Shown here piece after piece: positions 36,391 through 44,897 of a DNA stretch of 64,000 nt; within the stretch, counting starts at the first letter, position 1; each line of letters opens with the position of its first letter. Position numbers and translations under genes: made by a program. Source of the DNA: Billgrantia saliphila. Its GTDB lineage: Bacteria > Pseudomonadota > Gammaproteobacteria > Pseudomonadales > Halomonadaceae. The stretch is from positions 1 through 64,000 of the forward strand of contig NZ_PJRN01000003.1 in the NCBI RefSeq assembly GCF_002930105.1. Reading direction: 5' to 3'. Under the pieces are notes generated by a model. The model made no database searches and had not been told where the DNA came from. It saw only the letters and a program-made list of their open reading frames with translations.

Positions 36391-36762
36391 TCAGCAGAAG
36401 ATTTCACGGCGCTCCGGGCGGTTGCCCATGGCCGCCAGGCGAGCCTTCGACACCTCCAGGCGGGAAGACTCACCACTTTCGGCAGCGGCCAAGGCCACTG
36501 TCGCCCAGGCCGGCAGCTCGTCGGCCAGGCGATAGAAGACCCACTGCCCATCGCGGCGATCCTGCAACAGGCCGCACTCGCGCAGCTGCGCCAAGTGCCG
36601 CGAGACCTTCGGCTGGGACTCTCCGAGCGCATGGGTCATTTCGCACACGCAGAGCTCGCCCTCGAGCCGGATCAGCAGGGTCACCAGCAGTCGGGTCTCA
36701 TCGCTCAGGCACTTGAACAGACGGATCGGGGTCAGGTGGGTCAAGTCAACGCTCGCGGTCAT
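36391..36762 (-). CDS. arsR: ArsR-family regulator
   Basis: A winged-helix repressor of about 123 aa with the classic ArsR metal site GELCVCEMTHAL (Cys-Val-Cys) leading into the recognition helix SQPKVSRHLAQLRECGLLQDRRDGQWVFYRL. E. coli ArsR binds As(III)/Sb(III) through this site. The ATG at 36762 is preferred; an upstream ATG at 36777 adds five residues. It follows pstB by about 20 nt on the same strand, in the position where phoU usually stands. No arsB/acr3 or intact arsC is next to it. Confidence 0.92.
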   Translation of the reverse strand: MTASVDLTHLTPIRLFKCLSDETRLLVTLLIRLEGELCVCEMTHALGESQPKVSRHLAQLRECGLLQDRRDGQWVFYRLADELPAWATVALAAAESGESSRLEVSKARLAAMGNRPERREIFC

Positions 36763-36783
36763 GAAGCCTGACCCCATTTTACC

Positions 36784-37629
36784 TCAGCCGTATCGCCCGG
36801 TGATGTAGTCCTCGGCCTTCTTGGTGGCCGGGTTGGAGAACATCGCCTTGGTGTCGTTGTATTCAACGATCTCGCCCAGATGGAAGAAGGCGGTGTAGTC
36901 CGCCACCCGTGCGGCCTGCTGCATGTTGTGGGTCACCGTGACGATGGTGTACTGCTTCTTCAGCTTGTCCATCAGGTCTTCGATAGTAGCCGTGGAGATG
37001 GGATCCAGCGCCGAGGTCGGCTCATCCATCAGGATCACGTCGGGTTGCACGGCGATGGCGCGCGCGATGCACAGGCGTTGCTGCTGCCCCCCGGAGAGCG
37101 ACGTCCCCGGCTGGTGCAGCTTGTCCTTGACCTCTTCCCACAAGCCGGCGTCGCGCAGCGCCCGCTCCACCAGCTCGTCCTGCTCGGCCTTGCGTCCGAC
37201 CAGGTCGTGCATGCGCGGGGCGTAGGCAATGTTCTCGTAGATCGACTTGGGAAACGGGTTGGGCTTCTGGAACACCATGCCCACGCGACGCCTGAGGGCC
37301 ACTTCGTCCATCTTCGGGGCATTGACGTCGCGACCGTCCATTTCCACCAGCCCTTCCACGCGAACGCCGGGGATCAGATCGTTCATGCGGTTGAGGCAGC
37401 GCAGGAAGGTGGATTTGCCGCAGCCCGACGGGCCGATCAGCGCGGTGACGTTCTTCTGGTACAGGTCGATGTTGAGGCTCTTCAATGCCTGAGCGTCGCC
37501 ATACCAGAGGCTGAGGTCGCGCACGCGGATGCTCAATTCATGGTTGGCATCCGGGTTGCGAGTCACCGGCTGGCCGGTCTGGGATCGAGACATGGGGGTG
37601 ATACTCCGCTCGGAAACTTGGATGTTCAT
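36784..37629 (-). CDS. pstB: Phosphate import ATP-binding protein PstB
   Basis: ATPase of the high-affinity phosphate importer, 281 aa. Walker A is [20 protein letters not shown], signature [15 protein letters not shown], Walker [14 protein letters not shown], and the [12 protein letters not shown] block is PstB-specific. The start at 37629 adds an N-terminal extension of about 30 residues; ATG 37593 is another option. It lies 22 nt after pstA. Confidence 0.96.
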   Translation of the reverse strand: MNIQVSERSITPMSRSQTGQPVTRNPDANHELSIRVRDLSLWYGDAQALKSLNIDLYQKNVTALIGPSGCGKSTFLRCLNRMNDLIPGVRVEGLVEMDGRDVNAPKMDEVALRRRVGMVFQKPNPFPKSIYENIAYAPRMHDLVGRKAEQDELVERALRDAGLWEEVKDKLHQPGTSLSGGQQQRLCIARAIAVQPDVILMDEPTSALDPISTATIEDLMDKLKKQYTIVTVTHNMQQAARVADYTAFFHLGEIVEYNDTKAMFSNPATKKAEDYITGRYG

Positions 37630-37650
37630 CGATTCGTGACCTCGGTTGGC

Positions 37651-38817
37651 CTACCAACGGCGCTCGAACTTCTTGCGCAGCAGGACCGCACTGGCGTTGA
37701 GGAAGATCAGGATCGCCAGCAGCACCAGTATGCCGCCTGCGGTCTTCTCGACGAAGGCGCGCTCCGGCTCGCCGGCCCAGGTAAATATCTGTGCCGGCAG
37801 CACCGTGGCCGCCTGGGTGAACGAGGGCGAGACGTCGGGAATGAACGCGACCATGCCGACGATGATCAATGGCGCCGTTTCGCCCATGGCCTGCGCCAGC
37901 CCGATGATCGAGCCGGTCATGATGCCCGGCATGGCCAGCGGCAACACGTGATCGCGCACCACCTGCCAACGCGAACAACCGACACCGAAAGCGGCGTGGC
38001 GGATCGAGTCGGGCACGCTGCGCAGCGCCGTGCGGGTGGCAATGATGATCACCGGCAGTGTCATCAGCGCCAGCGTCATCCCGCCCACCAACGGCGACGA
38101 ACGGGGCACGCCGAAGAAATTGATGAAGATCGCCAGGCCCAGCAGGCCGAACAGGATCGAAGGGATTGCCGCCAGGTTGTTGATGTTGATTTCGATCAAC
38201 TGGGTCAGGCGATTGTCGGGGGCGAACTCCTCGAGATAGACCGCCGTCATCACCCCGATGGGAAAGGCGATGGCGAGCGTCACCAGCAGTGTCATTACCG
38301 TGCCCACGGCGGCGGCCAGTATGCCCGCGCTCTCCGCCATCTTGGAATCGCCGCGCGAGAAGAAGGTGGTGTTGAAGCGCAGATCCACGCGGCCGGCCTC
38401 GACCAATTCGTCGACCAACTCCGGTTCGTTGCCGCGCAGCTTGTTGGCGTGCCCCTTGAGGTACTGATCCACCTCGCTCTTGGCCAGCACCCAGCGCGTC
38501 TCGCTGGTACCCAGCAAGTCGGGATTGTCGCGGATCATTCGCGGTATGAGGCGCTCGAAGGTGCGGCTGACCAGCCTGGCCACCTCGGGATCCATGGCGG
38601 CGCGGCCCATGCGGCTCGCCTCTTCGGTGTATTCCAGCTCGACCTGAACGTAGGTCTGCTGAAACGCCGGCAGACCCTTGCCCAGCATGTCGGCAAAGAA
38701 CAGCACCAGGAACAGGCCCGCCAGCCCCAGTGCGCTCATCGAAATCCACTTCAGCCGCGCCGACCGGCGGTGACGTTTCTTCAGCTGGGAGCTGATGACG
38801 TCGAAGGATTGGCTCAT
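37651..38817 (-). CDS. pstA: Phosphate ABC transporter permease PstA (with DUF3333-type insert)
   Basis: One membrane helix near residues 25-45 is followed by a periplasmic insert of about 115 residues (FAD to RFNTTFFSRG), corresponding to the DUF3333 segment of long PstA forms. Five more helices then carry the permease signature AAFGVGCSRWQVVRDHVLPLAMPGIMTG, the coupling loop to PstB. The length of 388 aa exceeds the 296 aa of E. coli PstA because of the insert. GAGGAAACG precedes the ATG. Confidence 0.95.
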   Translation of the reverse strand: MSQSFDVISSQLKKRHRRSARLKWISMSALGLAGLFLVLFFADMLGKGLPAFQQTYVQVELEYTEEASRMGRAAMDPEVARLVSRTFERLIPRMIRDNPDLLGTSETRWVLAKSEVDQYLKGHANKLRGNEPELVDELVEAGRVDLRFNTTFFSRGDSKMAESAGILAAAVGTVMTLLVTLAIAFPIGVMTAVYLEEFAPDNRLTQLIEININNLAAIPSILFGLLGLAIFINFFGVPRSSPLVGGMTLALMTLPVIIIATRTALRSVPDSIRHAAFGVGCSRWQVVRDHVLPLAMPGIMTGSIIGLAQAMGETAPLIIVGMVAFIPDVSPSFTQAATVLPAQIFTWAGEPERAFVEKTAGGILVLLAILIFLNASAVLLRKKFERRW

Positions 38818-38835
38818 CAGGTCGTTTCCTCGGCG

Positions 38836-40092
38836 TTACAGGTTGTTGACGCGATACTTGGCGCGGAAGCGGCGGATCATCAGTACCGAGACCAGATTCA
38901 GGCTCAAGGTGACGGCGAATAGCACCAGGCCCAGCGCGAACGCCGAGAGCGTCTCGGCGCTCTCGAACTCCAGATCGCCGGTCAGGGCCGCCACGATGCG
39001 CACCGTCACGGTGGTCATGTCCTCGAGCGGGTTGGCCGTGAGGTTGGGCCGCATTCCCGCCGCCATCACCACGATCATGGTTTCGCCCAAGGCACGCGAT
39101 ACCGCCAGCAGCGAGGCGGAGATGATGCCGGGCAGCGCCGCCGGGATGACCACGTCGCGGATGGTCTCGCCCTGAGTCAAGCCGAGTGCCAGCGAGCCCT
39201 GGCGCATACTGTCGGGCACCGAATTGATCACGTCGTCGGAGAGCGACGAGATGAAGGGAATGATCATGATGCCCATCACCACACCCGGCGCCACGGCGTT
39301 GTTGTAGGAGGCATCCAGACCGAGGAAACCGGCAATATTGACGATGATAGGTGCCACCGTGATGGCGGCGAAGAAGCCATAGACCACGGTGGGAATGCCC
39401 GCCAGCACTTCCAGTGTCGGCTTGGCCAGGGTGCGGACACGTCGCGGAGCGAACTCCGACATATAGATGGCCGCCAGCAGGCCGATGGGAATCGCCACCA
39501 GCATGGCGATGCCGGTAATCATGAAAGTGCCGGCGAACAGCGGTACCGAGCCGAACTGGGCGGCACTGGCGGCGTCATCGGCTCGGCCGGCCGCGGCCAG
39601 GAAACTCGCCCCGGGGTTCCACACCGTGCCGGTGATGAATTCCCAGAAGCTGTGCATCTGGAAGAAGCGCAGCGCCTCGAAGACGATCGAGAACAGGATA
39701 CCGAAGGTGGTGAAGATCGAGATCAGCGCGGCCGCCACCAGCAGCCAGCGTATCACCCGTTCGATCGCCTGGCGGGCATGGAACTCGGGGCGGATGCAGG
39801 CGATGCCGACGACAGCCCCGACGGCGGCTACCGCCAGGCTGCCGGCCAATAGCAGGAAAGTCGGGATCTCGGCCCCCAGCAGCAGCATGACGAAGGCACC
39901 GACGACGCCGACCAGCAGAGCCGGTCCGGCGGTCGAAATCACCGTGAACCAGGCGTACTGGTCGGGCTGGGCATACATGGCCCGGCCCGAGGCGCGAACC
40001 CGCGTGGCCTTGCTCCGGCCCAGCGTGAAGGCGATCAGGCCGAGCAGCACCAGGCCGCCGCTGAAGAGGGTCAGAAGGTGGTTGGTCTGCAT
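38836..40092 (-). CDS. pstC: Phosphate ABC transporter permease PstC
   Basis: A 418-residue permease with extra N-terminal helices (LFSGGLVLLGLIAFTLG and a pair near 55-110) before the standard six-helix core. The core shows PLFAGTFMITGIAMLVAIPIGLLAAIYMSEF and the coupling loop SLALGLTQGETIRDVVIPAALPG. It pairs with PstA. It lies 18 nt upstream of pstA and 105 nt downstream of pstS. Confidence 0.95.
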   Translation of the reverse strand: MQTNHLLTLFSGGLVLLGLIAFTLGRSKATRVRASGRAMYAQPDQYAWFTVISTAGPALLVGVVGAFVMLLLGAEIPTFLLLAGSLAVAAVGAVVGIACIRPEFHARQAIERVIRWLLVAAALISIFTTFGILFSIVFEALRFFQMHSFWEFITGTVWNPGASFLAAAGRADDAASAAQFGSVPLFAGTFMITGIAMLVAIPIGLLAAIYMSEFAPRRVRTLAKPTLEVLAGIPTVVYGFFAAITVAPIIVNIAGFLGLDASYNNAVAPGVVMGIMIIPFISSLSDDVINSVPDSMRQGSLALGLTQGETIRDVVIPAALPGIISASLLAVSRALGETMIVVMAAGMRPNLTANPLEDMTTVTVRIVAALTGDLEFESAETLSAFALGLVLFAVTLSLNLVSVLMIRRFRAKYRVNNL

Positions 40093-40116
40093 GTCTCTCT
40101 CTCGGGTGACTGACGA

Positions 40117-40170
40117 CGGCAGGTCGGCTGCCGGAACGTGCGACGGCCGACAGCCAGAGGCTGCCGGCCG
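40117..40170 (-). other. Two hairpins in the pstS-pstC intercistronic region
   Basis: 40117-40122 pairs with 40128-40133 (6 bp), and 40144-40155 pairs with 40159-40170 (11 pairs with one mismatch, AGA loop). Neither has a U tract. They may protect the pstS mRNA 3' end and lower expression of the membrane genes. Confidence 0.5.
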
Positions 40171-40197
40171 ATCAGGCCTCCCTGCCCGCTTCCGTCC

Positions 40198-41226
40198 TTA
40201 ATTCAGGTCGGAAGCCTGCAGGCCGGTACGCTCCTGCACCTTCTGCCGAGTGGCATCACGCTCTTCCTCGGGCAGCGGGATCAGGCCGATATCCGTCAGG
40301 TAGCCATCCTCGCCGATCATCTCTTCGGTCACGAACATCTCGACATAATCATACAGCGGCGGCACGTCTTCGGCGTGCTGGTTCTTGACGTAGAAGAACA
40401 GCGAGCGGGCAATCGGGTAGTCACCGGCGCTGATCGCCTCGGGCTCCGCCTCGACGCCATCGATACTCGCGGCAATCAAGGCATCAGGGTTTTCGACCAG
40501 AAAGGAGTAGCCGAAGATGCCGAAGGCCTCGGTGTCTTCGGAGAGACGCTGAACGATCAGGTTGTCGTTCTCGCCGGCGTCGATATAGGCACCATCTGCA
40601 CGGATGTCGGTATAGCCGTCCTCGCCGTACTCTTCCATCTCGCCCGAAGCGGCTTCCATGACCAGCTCTTCGAAAGCGTCGCGCGTACCGGAGGTGCTGG
40701 GCGGGCCGTAGATGGAGATCTTGCGATCCGGCAGCGAGGCGTCGATGTCGCTCCACTTCTCATACGGGTTGTCGACCAGCTCGCCATCCTGCGGCACCTT
40801 GGCGGCAACGGCCAGGAACAGCTGCTCGAGGCTCAGGTCCAGCGCTTCGTTGCTGCTGGACTGAGCAAAGACGATGCCGTCGGAGCCGATCTTCACCTCG
40901 GTCACGTCAGTCACGCCGTTCTCTTCGCAGCGCTCCAGCTCGGAAGACTTGATGCGACGAGAGGCGTTGGAAATGTCCGGAGTGCCCTCGCCCACGCCGT
41001 TGCAGAACAGGCGAATCCCGCCACCGGAACCGGTCGACTCGATCACCGGCGTCGGGTAGTCGGTAACGGCACCGAACTCCTCGGTCACGTAGCTGGCAAA
41101 CGGGTAGACGGTGCTGGACCCGACGATACGGATCTGATCGCGAGCCTGTGCGACGCCTACCACGCCCATCACGGCGGCGGCGACGATCGTTGTTTTGAAG
41201 GCACGGCTCTTGATGGTGCGGTTCAT
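40198..41226 (-). CDS. pstS: Phosphate-binding periplasmic protein PstS
   Basis: A signal peptide (TTIVAAAVMGVVGVAQA, cleavage before RDQIRIVG) precedes a type II binding protein. The phosphate-contact motifs are IRIVGSSTVYPFA, ESTGSGGGIRLFC and GPPSTSGTRDAFEE. The ATG at 41226 has AGGAG ten bases upstream; the earlier frame to 41292 covers the PHO box region and is not coding. The length is about 342 aa. It heads the pst operon. Confidence 0.95.
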   Translation of the reverse strand: MNRTIKSRAFKTTIVAAAVMGVVGVAQARDQIRIVGSSTVYPFASYVTEEFGAVTDYPTPVIESTGSGGGIRLFCNGVGEGTPDISNASRRIKSSELERCEENGVTDVTEVKIGSDGIVFAQSSSNEALDLSLEQLFLAVAAKVPQDGELVDNPYEKWSDIDASLPDRKISIYGPPSTSGTRDAFEELVMEAASGEMEEYGEDGYTDIRADGAYIDAGENDNLIVQRLSEDTEAFGIFGYSFLVENPDALIAASIDGVEAEPEAISAGDYPIARSLFFYVKNQHAEDVPPLYDYVEMFVTEEMIGEDGYLTDIGLIPLPEEERDATRQKVQERTGLQASDLN

Positions 41227-41290
41227 GCGTGTCACTCCTGTCGATGAGAAAGGTGTCTGGCCTTTGCACGACACACGATGCCGCAGCTCC

Positions 41291-41308
41291 ATGACAACTT
41301 CATGACAG
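41291..41308 (-). promoter_or_regulatory. PHO box of the pst operon
   Basis: On the minus strand the sequence reads CTGTCAT-GAAG-TTGTCAT, two direct 7-mers spaced by 4 bp as in the PhoB consensus CTGTCAT-N4-CTGTCAT, with one mismatch. It lies 65 bp before the pstS ATG. PhoB binding during phosphate starvation should replace the -35 contact. Confidence 0.88.
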
Positions 41309-41346
41309 TGTGAACGAAGTTTACCCGCACGCAGGGAGGGAGAGGG

Positions 41347-42081
41347 TCAGATCAGCAGCCCCATGGCCGCCAGCGTGCACAGCGTCAGCGAGGCGCCCTG
41401 CAGCCGCCGTCGATCGAGACGATGCGCCACGCGATTGGCCAGGGCACTACCGAGCAGGACGGACGGCAGCAGGGTCAGCGCCAGCCCCAGGTGCCACAGG
41501 CGCATCTGCCCGGCCAGCGCCAGGGTGGCAAGGGTCAGGCTCGAGGTGATCAGGAAGAATGCGGCCAGGTTGCCGCGCAGGCGGTCCGGTGACAGGCCGT
41601 GCATCAGCAGGACCATGGGCGGACCACCGATAGCGGCCACGGTCCCGAAGACTCCCGATAGCACGCCGGCGCCGAACAGAGTGACTCGGTTGACCGGCAG
41701 GCGCAGGCGGAACAACGTGACCGCCACGGCGAACAACACGCTTGCGGCGATCAGCTTCTCCAGCATCGCCAAGGGTGCCGCGAGCAGCAGCCACAGCCCC
41801 AGCCCGTTGCCGGGCAGCCGCCCTGCCAGGGCCATGCCGAGTTCGGCAATGCGCACCTCGTGGCGGTAATGCCGCATCATCAGCAGCGACACGGTAAAGC
41901 CGAACAGCACCAGGACGACCGGGACCAGCCGTGGCTCGATCAGCAGCAGCAGGGGCGCACCTACCACCGCCAAACCGAACCCTGTGGCACGCTGCACGAA
42001 GGCGCCCAACGCGAGCACCAGGGCACAGCCCAGCCAGGCGCCGAGGGACATGTCGACCCACGCCAGCCAGTCCTCAGCCAT
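41347..42081 (-). CDS. TauE/SafE-family sulfite/anion exporter
   Basis: A hydrophobic protein of about 244 aa with eight membrane segments and two internal repeats: FVQRATGFGLAVVGAPLLLLI in the first half and GVFGTVAAIGGPPMVLLM in the second. TauE/SafE proteins export sulfite, sulfoacetate or related organic anions. The start at 42081 (MAEDWLAWVD) overlaps the Bcr/CflA stop by 8 nt, so the two transporters form one unit. The substrate is unknown. Confidence 0.88.
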   Translation of the reverse strand: MAEDWLAWVDMSLGAWLGCALVLALGAFVQRATGFGLAVVGAPLLLLIEPRLVPVVLVLFGFTVSLLMMRHYRHEVRIAELGMALAGRLPGNGLGLWLLLAAPLAMLEKLIAASVLFAVAVTLFRLRLPVNRVTLFGAGVLSGVFGTVAAIGGPPMVLLMHGLSPDRLRGNLAAFFLITSSLTLATLALAGQMRLWHLGLALTLLPSVLLGSALANRVAHRLDRRRLQGASLTLCTLAAMGLLI

Positions 42082-43258
42082 GCTCGGCCCGAGTCGACAG
42101 CAGGCGCAAACCCAGGTTGCCGGCCAGCGACGCCCCCAACATGGTGGCCACCATGGGCCAGGCGCTGTCGATCTGGAAAGCCCCCACCAGCACACCGGCC
42201 AATGCCCCGCAGGAAAACTGGATACTGCCCTGCAGGGCCGCCGCCGTCGCGCTCATGTGATGGAAGTGATCGAGTAGCGAAGAAATGGCGTTGGGCGCCA
42301 CCAGGCCGATGGTGCCGGCGAACAGCATGATCAGCGGCACCACCGTCCACAGCGATTCCAGTCCGGTGGCGACCAGCAGGGCGAGACCGGCCGCCGCTGC
42401 CAGTTGTATGGCCAACCCCAGGCGCAGGTTCTGCTGCGGACTGCGTCGGCGCAACAGGCGGATGTTGAGGCGATTGGAGGCCGCCATGGTCACCACGTTG
42501 ACCCCGAACACCAAGGGATAGAACCCCGGACTCAGCCCATAGTGCTCCAGATAGAGGAAGGGCGAGGCGGTAATGAAGGCGAACAGCCCGGCGAAGGACA
42601 TGGAAGCCGCGCACACGTAACCCATGGCCTCGCGGTGTCGCAATACGCTGGCGTAGTTGCCCAGCATCTGGCGTGGCGAAGCGGCAGGCGCCCCGGGGGC
42701 ACGGGTTTCCGGCAGCCGAGTGCCCATCAGCCACATCAGGAAGGCGGCATAGCAGGCCAGGAAGACAAAGATCAGCCACCAGTCGCCAAGGTAGAGCAGG
42801 CCGCTGCCCACCACCGGCGCCACCAGGGGCGCCAGCAGCATGATGATCGCCATGGTCGACATCACCTTGGCGGCTTCTCGTCCGCTGAAGCAGTCCCGCA
42901 CGATGGCCGCTGAGTTGACCACCGTGGCCCCGCCGCCCAACGCCTGCACGAAACGCCAGGCCAGCAGCTCCGACAGCGAGTCGACCGTGGTGATCACCAG
43001 GCTGGCCAGGAGAAAGGCCACCAGGCCGCCCAGCAGCACTGGCTTGCGCCCTATTCGATCGGAAAGCGGTCCGAACAGCAGTTGGCCCAGAGCGAAGCCG
43101 GCCAGGAAAGCGCTCAAGGAGAGCTCGGTATGGTGGATACTGGCCCCGATGCTGTCGGCCAGGGACGACATGGCGGGGAGATAGGCATCGATGGCGAAGG
43201 GCGCCAGCGCCGTGTTGGTGGCCACCAACAAGGCCACGCGTCGGGGAGTGAGTGTCAA
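42074..43258 (-). CDS. Bcr/CflA-family drug:proton MFS exporter
   Basis: A 394-residue twelve-helix MFS protein. The N-terminus ALAPFAIDAYLPAMSSLA and the motif A loop GPLSDRIGRKPVLLGG are those of the Bcr/CflA (DHA1) subgroup, which exports bicyclomycin, chloramphenicol or similar compounds. The start appears to be an unusual TTG at 43258: GGAG lies five bases upstream and no ATG fits the family start. It is upstream of and overlapping tauE. Confidence 0.9.
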   Translation of the reverse strand: MTLTPRRVALLVATNTALAPFAIDAYLPAMSSLADSIGASIHHTELSLSAFLAGFALGQLLFGPLSDRIGRKPVLLGGLVAFLLASLVITTVDSLSELLAWRFVQALGGGATVVNSAAIVRDCFSGREAAKVMSTMAIIMLLAPLVAPVVGSGLLYLGDWWLIFVFLACYAAFLMWLMGTRLPETRAPGAPAASPRQMLGNYASVLRHREAMGYVCAASMSFAGLFAFITASPFLYLEHYGLSPGFYPLVFGVNVVTMAASNRLNIRLLRRRSPQQNLRLGLAIQLAAAAGLALLVATGLESLWTVVPLIMLFAGTIGLVAPNAISSLLDHFHHMSATAAALQGSIQFSCGALAGVLVGAFQIDSAWPMVATMLGASLAGNLGLRLLSTRAEHG

Positions 43259-43405
43259 GAGAACTCCGTTTCAACCTCGGCAAGAGAAAGCTAGGCGGCT
43301 AATGATAGCCCAAGTCGCCCACCGCTGCCCGGCCCTGTGCGGCTGTTCCCGTCCCTGTCCGCTTGCTAAAGTGACGGCCTACCCGATACTCAGGAGCAAG
43401 GCATC

Positions 43406-44344
43406 ATGGCAGAGGACCTGCTGACTCAACTCAAGGCGATGAGCACCGTGGTGGCCGATACCGGCGACATCGAGACCATCCGCCGCTTTCAGCCCACCGA
43501 TGCGACCACCAATCCTTCGCTGATTCTGCAGGCCGCCCAGCACGAAGGGCGTCGTGAGCGCTTGGCCGATATCGCCCGACAGGCGACCGATATCGACGAC
43601 GCGCTGGATGCCGTCGCGGTGGAGATTGGCAGCGAGATCAGCAGCCTGGTCCCGGGCTTCGTATCGACCGAGGTGAGCGCCCGGCTCTCCTTCGATACCG
43701 AGGCGACCCTGGCGCGGGCGCGCTCGCTGATCGAGCGTTACGATCGCCACGGCATCGGCCCCGAGCGGATCCTGATAAAGATCGCCTCGACCTGGGAAGG
43801 GATTCGCGCCGCCCAGCAACTTGAGCGTGAAGGCATACACTGCAACCTGACCCTGCTGTTCAGCTTCGCCCAGGCACAAGCCTGCGCCGATGCCGGCGTA
43901 ACCCTGATCTCCCCTTTCGTCGGGCGCATCCTCGACTGGCACCGGGCGGAGTGGCCGGACGCCGACTTCATGGGCGACAACGACCCGGGGGTCAAGTCGG
44001 TCAAACGCATCTACGAGCACTACAAGGGACACGGCTACGGCACCATCGTGATGGGCGCCAGTTTCCGCAACACGGGCGAGATCCTGGCCCTCGCCGGCTG
44101 CGACCGGCTGACCATCTCCCCCGCTCTGCTGGGCGAACTGGCCGAGACCGAGGGACGCCTCGAGCGCAGACTGGTCGCCACCGGTGCCGAGACCTCACCG
44201 CCCGAGCCCCTGGACGAGGCCGAGTTCCGTTGGGAGATGAACGAGGACGCCATGGCCACCGAGAAGCTGGCCGAGGGCATCCGCAAGTTTGCCGACGATC
44301 AGCGCAAGCTGGAAAAATTGCTGGGCGAGCTTCGCCGGGGCTGA
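43406..44344 (+). CDS. tal: Transaldolase
   Basis: Transaldolase moves a dihydroxyacetone unit between sedoheptulose-7-P and glyceraldehyde-3-P in the pentose phosphate pathway. The 312-residue protein has [14 protein letters not shown] at the start and the Schiff-base lysine in [16 protein letters not shown] near residue 130, followed by [18 protein letters not shown] and [16 protein letters not shown] lies ten bases before the ATG. It is convergent with the STAS gene. Confidence 0.96.
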   Translation: MAEDLLTQLKAMSTVVADTGDIETIRRFQPTDATTNPSLILQAAQHEGRRERLADIARQATDIDDALDAVAVEIGSEISSLVPGFVSTEVSARLSFDTEATLARARSLIERYDRHGIGPERILIKIASTWEGIRAAQQLEREGIHCNLTLLFSFAQAQACADAGVTLISPFVGRILDWHRAEWPDADFMGDNDPGVKSVKRIYEHYKGHGYGTIVMGASFRNTGEILALAGCDRLTISPALLGELAETEGRLERRLVATGAETSPPEPLDEAEFRWEMNEDAMATEKLAEGIRKFADDQRKLEKLLGELRRG

Positions 44345-44387
44345 ATGCGAACGGCCGGCGGGTCATCGCCCGTTGGTCGTCGAGGCT

Positions 44388-44897
44388 TCAGTGGTCGGGG
44401 TGGGACGTTTCCTGCGCCTCGAGCATCTCGACCAGCGGCTGGAACTCTTCGCGGTTGTGCTCGTTCATGCGCATCAGGATACGGTGCGCCTCGAGGATGC
44501 GCCGACGCGTCTCCTCGAGATCGGCGGGAATCTCCGGCAGGTCGCAGAGTTCACAAGTCTCGGTGAGCGGGGCCTTCACCATGGCGAAGAACTGGGCGAA
44601 GCCCATCACCTCGAGCATGCGTCTGACGTCGGGGTTGTCGACCACGATGGTCGGCTTGTAGACGATCCGATCCTTGACCGCCATGGCCACCTTGGCCAGG
44701 AAACCCAGCGCGGTGGAGTCGACGTTGGTCGCCTCGCGCAAATCGATTATCAGGGACTGCAGCCCAGGGGTACGAGCGAGCTGTTGAGCCTGGGTATCCA
44801 GCGTCGCACACAGCGTCAAGCGAACGTCGCCGCACAGCTTGAGCATGAAGACACCGGAGTCGAACGCCGCCTTGACGCGGCCCTCATTCGTGATCAT
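44388..44897 (-). CDS. STAS-domain anti-sigma-factor antagonist (RssC/HsbA-like)
   Basis: A 169-residue protein whose first 110 residues are a STAS domain. The serine expected to be phosphorylated is Ser61 in NVDSTALGFLAK, and SLIIDLREA precedes it. The remaining residues form a helical tail (IPADLEETRRRILEAHRILMRM). Such proteins titrate an anti-sigma factor when unphosphorylated. The ATG at 44897 lies inside the 3' end of the PP2C gene (14-nt overlap); a TTG at 44903 is less likely. No HATPase kinase partner lies nearby. Confidence 0.85.
   Translation of the reverse strand: MITNEGRVKAAFDSGVFMLKLCGDVRLTLCATLDTQAQQLARTPGLQSLIIDLREATNVDSTALGFLAKVAMAVKDRIVYKPTIVVDNPDVRRMLEVMGFAQFFAMVKAPLTETCELCDLPEIPADLEETRRRILEAHRILMRMNEHNREEFQPLVEMLEAQETSHPDH

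Noticed and set aside
36880..38922. Plus-strand open frame of 680 codons
   Set aside because: Antisense across pstB and pstA; His/Gln-rich shadow composition.
41961..43283. Alternative minus-strand frame of 440 codons
   Set aside because: It overlaps the Bcr/CflA frame, which has twelve hydrophobic segments and the MFS motif; the alternative is Arg/Gly rich.
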